Below are positions 61,211 through 64,000 of a stretch of 64,000 bases of DNA, piece after piece; position 1 is the first letter of the stretch; each line of letters starts with the position of its first letter. Origin of the DNA: DAIOEK01 sp963828285. GTDB lineage: Bacteria; Chloroflexota; Anaerolineae; Anaerolineales; Anaerolineaceae. Made by a program: the position numbers and the translations under genes. The stretch covers positions 1,302,001 through 1,366,000 of the forward strand of contig CAWHEB010000002.1 of the NCBI GenBank assembly GCA_963828285.1, given 5' to 3'. The notes beneath the pieces were generated by a model that worked only from the letters and a program-made list of their open reading frames with translations, made no database searches and was not told where the DNA came from.

Positions 61211-61834
61211 CTATATCCACTTCAATATTCCCGCAAAAACGATCAGCATGAGTACGTTGATCGCAAAAAGTCCCCCGATGAACCGTCTCTGAGTTGCGGG
61301 TTTCCAGTCGTAGCAGAAAAATGCGGCCAGGAAGAAGGGGATATATACTGTGATGAATACCGGAAATGCTCCCCACCATGGATATACCCAGGCAAAAACC
61401 GGAGTTGTCGCCAGGAATATTTCCAAAACTCCCGCCAGAGCCGCGTTCCCAACCGCAAAAAAGATGCGGTTGTTGATTCCGAATATCTTAGCCTTGGGGT
61501 CTTCTGGCAGTAGCTTGCTGGCAGCCAGTCCTGCAACCGAAAACATCAGGCTTAATTCGATCCCCACACCCACCAACAAAAGATAAGATGTTCCAGACGG
61601 GACAGTCCATAGCGCGTGCCCTGAAAAGTGCTGAATGAGTGCGTTCAAGATCTCATAAAACCAATGCACCATATACAATGCCAGACCTGCCGCGATCCCT
61701 TTCCAATTCTTTTTACCAATTTCAGAAAAATAAATGTAAAGGATGATGACAAAGATGGGCAGAATGTACCATTGAAAATTGCTGCCATCACGCAAGATGG
61801 ATAACGCTTGCTGGGTAACTTCAGGATGATTCAC
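61211..61834 (-). CDS. Six-helix membrane protein, function unknown
   Basis: A 207-residue integral membrane protein with about six helices and a conserved-looking Trp-Phe-Tyr-Glu-Ile-Leu-Asn-Ala segment, a helix with Val-Gly-Val-Gly-Ile-Glu-Leu-Ser-Leu-Met-Phe, and Tyr-Pro-Trp-Trp-Gly. I do not recognise the family. It converges on the ParB-like gene with a 23-base gap. GAGGAGAA lies upstream of the ATG on the minus strand, so the start is well supported. Confidence 0.6.
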   Translation of the reverse strand: MNHPEVTQQALSILRDGSNFQWYILPIFVIILYIYFSEIGKKNWKGIAAGLALYMVHWFYEILNALIQHFSGHALWTVPSGTSYLLLVGVGIELSLMFSVAGLAASKLLPEDPKAKIFGINNRIFFAVGNAALAGVLEIFLATTPVFAWVYPWWGAFPVFITVYIPFFLAAFFCYDWKPATQRRFIGGLFAINVLMLIVFAGILKWI

Positions 61835-61910
61835 AGGATATTCTCCTCGAGTAGGGATGGATTAATTCTATACCAGGTTGCATTTGAACCAATAAAATAA
61901 TCTACTTACT

Positions 61911-61936
61911 GGAGAAAATGGGGGTTGGGGTGGGCA
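61911..61936 (+). repeat. Truncated copy of the hairpin/G-quadruplex repeat (R0)
   Basis: Has the repeat's 5' start (GGAGAAA) joined directly to its 3' end (TGGGGGTTGGGGTGGGCAA), as if both internal hairpins were deleted. It keeps three G tracts. Confidence 0.6.
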
Positions 61937-61985
61937 ATGACAAATAATATTGCTAATCGATAACCAAGCCACAATCCATCTACCC

Positions 61986-62110
61986 GGAGAAACTGGAGGT
62001 TGAGGATGGAAGAACCATAGGGTCTTCCATCCTCGTAATTCAAAAGCCCCTCCCGCCAGTTGAATACAGTCTGATATGAGCCATCCCGGCGGGAGGGGTT
62101 GGGGTGGGCA
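61986..62110 (+). repeat. Hairpin/G-quadruplex repeat copy R1
   Basis: A 125-base unit. Hairpin A is a 14-bp stem with one bulge (62002-62034). Hairpin B has an 11-bp stem CCCCTCCCGCC / GGCGGGAGGGG (62047-62099) around a loop of about 31 bases. It ends with four G tracts, GGGAGGGGTTGGGGTGGG (62091-62108), that fit the G-quadruplex pattern. It begins GGAGAAACTGG and ends GGGCAA. Confidence 0.85.
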
Positions 62111-62185
62111 ATGATGATTCCAAATGGTGGTTTTGAAAGTTTCAGATTTGATAAAAACCATATTCAGATAATGATCCTTCTGCCT

Positions 62186-62310
62186 GGAGAAACTGGAGGT
62201 TGAGGATGGAAGAACCTGTGGTTCTTCCATCCTCGCAAAACAAAAGCCCCTCCCGCTAGATGAATACGGTCAGAAACTAATCTTCCTGGCGGGAGGGGTT
62301 GGGGTGGGCA
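62186..62310 (+). repeat. Hairpin/G-quadruplex repeat copy R2
   Basis: A unit of the same length as R1. Hairpin A is a perfect 15-bp stem (62202-62216 / 62220-62234) with a three-base loop; hairpin B and the G tracts (62291-62308) are kept. It starts 200 bases after R1 in the same orientation. Confidence 0.88.
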
Positions 62311-62481
62311 AAGATTAATACTAATTGTGGATTGATCAGCCGTAATTAATTGTAATAAGAAGAATTATATTATCTCAAGCGATAGGATCCATTTCGTGTT
62401 TCCATTAAAGAGATGTTTTTTTAGAATTATTGCCGAAAAACCGGATACCATTTTTAGACAAATTCAACCTCAAACACTTTT

Positions 62482-63267
62482 CTAAGCTTTTCCCTCAAGA
62501 ACCGATGGATCATACTTCTCATAACTGAGATCGCGCTCATCTGGGATTCCCCGTGCCTCAACCTGGATCAATAAACCACAGCGAAGACATTGTTGATTCA
62601 CCTTATAGATATAAACAGTACCACCATGGTATTCGCTTTCGATTTCTTGCTCCAATTTCATATCAACATCCTGAAAGTTATGATCATGCTCATAAGTTTT
62701 GTAACCACAATGTTGGCAGACCCTTTTCTTCTCCTCGCAGGGGACGTTGGGATCGTTCAACCGCACCCAAACGAAATTGTGCGGTTCTGGTTTATCCACC
62801 ACCTGGGTGGCACCACAGTTTTTGCACCGTTTAAATTTTTCACAGGAATCTTTGTCGTGATAACTGTAAGCTTGATCCTGAAATTCGTGGTCCGATATTT
62901 TATGGAAAAAGCCGTTTTTACATTTTGGGCATAAGGTTAACTGGTTGCATCCATCCCCATGGGGACGCAGTCCAGGTTCTTGCGGTAGTGATTCAATGGG
63001 GATCTCCTCCTGCTTGATTTCAACATATTTACACTTTAAGCATCTCCGCGATTCTTTTTTACGAAGAAGGTGGTTAACGGAGCTTGCATTGCAATTGAAT
63101 TCGATAAATCGCCAATCATCATAATTGTGCGGAGTTTTTAGTTCAGTCACTACAGTTGTATGGCACCGTGTACAGGTGGATTCTTGAGCACATCTGCCAT
63201 GATCATCTTTTCCATAAAAGAAATCGAGGCTATGTCCCGAAATGGTACAGATCAAATTAAAACTCAT
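62482..63267 (-). CDS. Cys/His-rich protein of tandem zinc-binding modules
   Basis: A 261-residue protein with no signal peptide or membrane segment. Six Cys-x2-Cys pairs lie at residues 32/35, 76/79, 113/116, 148/151, 184/187 and 227/230. Most are preceded by a further Cys five or six residues before (26, 107, 142, 177) and followed by His-[Asn/Glu/Ser]-[Phe/Tyr/Leu] about nine to twelve residues later (12, 47, 127, 163, 196). The pattern His-x-[FY]-x(10-14)-Cys-x5-Cys-x2-Cys thus recurs, likely one zinc per module. I do not recognise a named family. It is flanked by direct copies of a hairpin repeat. Function is unknown; protein or nucleic acid binding is possible. Confidence 0.72.
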   Translation of the reverse strand: MSFNLICTISGHSLDFFYGKDDHGRCAQESTCTRCHTTVVTELKTPHNYDDWRFIEFNCNASSVNHLLRKKESRRCLKCKYVEIKQEEIPIESLPQEPGLRPHGDGCNQLTLCPKCKNGFFHKISDHEFQDQAYSYHDKDSCEKFKRCKNCGATQVVDKPEPHNFVWVRLNDPNVPCEEKKRVCQHCGYKTYEHDHNFQDVDMKLEQEIESEYHGGTVYIYKVNQQCLRCGLLIQVEARGIPDERDLSYEKYDPSVLEGKA

Positions 63268-63375
63268 GATTCCTCAATGAATGATCAGGGATAAATATCA
63301 TTATCCCATAGAAATTCGGGGGCACTTGAAATAATCAATTTATTAAATGCTTTAGGCTTGGAATTAAAACAAAAG

Positions 63376-63400
63376 AGCGGGCAACGAGAATCGAACCCGT
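63376..63400 (-). other. tRNA 3'-end remnant (T-arm and acceptor strand)
   Basis: On the minus strand it reads ACGGGTTCGATTCTCGT, a five-pair T-arm with the standard TTCGATT loop, then TGCCCGC and T: the 3' acceptor strand and discriminator of a tRNA like the tRNA-Gly at 63869. The 5' part is absent; the sequence runs into the hairpin repeat. The A/T-rich trailer after it is also shared with the intact tRNA. Confidence 0.6.
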
Positions 63401-63490
63401 GGTTCTTCGTTCCCTGCTACACAAAAGCCCCTCCCGTTAATTCATTAAAGTCTGAGACGAACCATCCTGGCAGTATGGGTTGGGGTGGTC
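63378..63490 (+). repeat. Degraded hairpin repeat copy (R4) fused to a tRNA remnant
   Basis: The right half of hairpin A, the CAAAAGCCCCTCCCG segment and a decayed GGGTTGGGGTGG end match R1-R3. The left half of hairpin A has been replaced by, or has merged with, the tRNA 3' end at 63376-63400. The G-quadruplex pattern is lost. Confidence 0.65.
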
Positions 63491-63609
63491 AAAGATGGAT
63501 CAATATGATTTTTTGAAAGTTTCAGGGTTTCAAAACGAATATATAAATTAAACTGGTCTATCATCTTTTGAATTTGACCGGAATTAACCAAATCATGATC
63601 AATCTGTCT

Positions 63610-63731
63610 GGAGAAACTGGGGGTTGGGGAATGAAGAACCCGTGGTTCTTCATTCCCCGCAACACAAAAGCCCCTCCCGCCATTAATTACATTCATAAAA
63701 AACTATCCTGGCGGGAGGGGTTGGGGTGGGC
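63610..63731 (+). repeat. Hairpin/G-quadruplex repeat copy R3
   Basis: Starts GGAGAAACTGG. Hairpin A is a perfect 15-bp stem (63626-63640 / 63644-63658) whose bases differ from R2 on both arms together (compensatory change). Hairpin B and four G tracts (63713-63730) are intact. It follows R4 by about 230 bases; the R1-R2 and R4-R3 spacers share a TTTTGAAAGTTTCAG block. Confidence 0.88.
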
Positions 63732-63868
63732 TAAGGATAGTGATTCTGGTGGGTATGAAAACAAAGCTGTTTTCGTAACTCAATATAATTTAAAACAAAA
63801 GAACGGGCGTTGGGGTTTGGATATCACACCCTTCAGGGTGCGCACGAATAGGGTATTTAAAACAATAG

Positions 63869-63940
63869 AGCGGGCGATGGGATTCGGACCCACGAATAGT
63901 AGCTTGGAAGGCTACTGCCTTACCACTTGGCGACGCCCGC
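63869..63940 (-). tRNA. tRNA-Gly (anticodon TCC)
   Basis: A complete 72-base cloverleaf on the minus strand. The acceptor stem is GCGGGCG / CGCCCGC; the D-arm is GCC...GGC; the anticodon arm is GTAGC-CTTCCAA-GCTAC with anticodon TCC; the T-arm is GTGGG-TCCGAAT-CCCAT with one G-T pair; the discriminator is T. CCA is not encoded. It would read GGA/GGG-type glycine codons. Confidence 0.95.
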
Positions 63941-63954
63941 TAATGGCATCCGCT

Positions 63955-63983
63955 ATTATACCTGAAAAATTATGATGTGTACA
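63955..63983 (-). promoter_or_regulatory. Probable tRNA-Gly promoter
   Basis: On the minus strand, TGTACA, 17 bases, then a perfect TATAAT, about 14 bases upstream of the tRNA 5' end. Confidence 0.6.
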
Positions 63984-64000
63984 AAAAAAGCTGCCCTTAT

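Noticed and set aside
61868..62230. Minus-strand open frame of 120 codons across R0-R2
   Set aside because: It is a translation of the hairpin repeats (Pro/Trp/His-rich, no start context). A similar frame at 63445-63696 and a plus-strand frame at 63568-63975 are also repeat or tRNA sequence.
61986..62310. CRISPR array
   Set aside because: The units are about 125 bases long, structured internally, and separated by spacers of unequal length with shared sequence; no cas genes are near.
61986..63731. Composite transposon carrying the Cys-rich gene
   Set aside because: No transposase, no terminal inverted repeats and no target duplication can be seen; kept only as a possibility within the repeat finding.

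Overview
The window looks like a chromosome segment of an anaerobic Chloroflexota bacterium, most likely of the Anaerolineae. The assignment is an inference from gene content and style, because no rRNA or clear marker phylogeny can be run here. Supporting signs are a moderate, slightly AT-rich base composition, many lipoproteins with plain lipoboxes, VanW and LytR-CpsA-Psr envelope proteins, a single GyrA followed by a HEAT-like gene, a one-chain pyruvate:ferredoxin oxidoreductase, an aldehyde:ferredoxin oxidoreductase-like enzyme, and oxygen and iron handling proteins (bacterioferritin end, two bacteriohemerythrins, a DUF2202 ferritin-like protein).

Layout. 1-11 kb: bacterioferritin C-terminus, a thioredoxin/CcdA-type fusion, a BMP-type lipoprotein, VanW and LCP envelope genes, RidA, an AOR-like oxidoreductase and two small membrane proteins. 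11-16.5 kb: typA, gyrA and a gene overlapping gyrA. 16.5-20 kb: tandem hemerythrins (the second frameshifted) and a frameshifted GH94 phosphorylase behind a CelR-like operator. 20-32.5 kb: rdgB, an MBL-fold hydrolase, grpB with a newly noticed 42-residue membrane peptide, a baeRF/eRF1-like protein, an HtrA protease with a CbpA-like DnaJ, a DHOD-like gene with nifJ, a Nudix enzyme and a LysM lipoprotein. 32.5-38.3 kb: two arsenic-type modules (arsR1, thioredoxin-like protein, permease; and arsR2, acr3) around a DUF2202 protein and a radical SAM protein resembling tungsten-cofactor maturases. 38-45 kb: metG, an alpha/beta hydrolase, murJ, a histidine phosphatase, a PIG-L deacetylase and a GT4 glycosyltransferase. 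45.5-52 kb: a sugar-uptake operon (GntR regulator, binding protein, two permeases, frameshifted GH4 glycosidase, PfkB kinase) with no ATPase gene. 52-61.8 kb: an S1-domain protein, an M19 dipeptidase, an adrenodoxin-reductase-like flavoprotein, an active/inactive M16 peptidase pair, acpS, a phosphoesterase and a ParB-like protein in one coupled chain. 61.8-64 kb: a repeat-rich region with potential G-quadruplex hairpins on both sides of a Cys/His-rich zinc-module protein, a tRNA 3' remnant and an intact tRNA-Gly(TCC).

How the genes work together. nifJ, the AOR-like enzyme, the ferredoxin-NADP reductase-like flavoprotein and the radical SAM protein point to ferredoxin-centred fermentation. The GH94 and GH4/ABC clusters point to growth on oligosaccharides, each with its own repressor site overlapping a readable sigma-70-like promoter. 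The two arsR promoters share one operator core (ATATTC-N8-GAATAT).

The most striking general feature is that four genes, and perhaps a fifth, are each broken in a way that removing one base would repair. This is either recent decay or insertion errors in the assembly and must be settled before any of them is called a pseudogene. The least explained piece of DNA is the repeat / Cys-rich gene / tRNA-remnant region at the right end.
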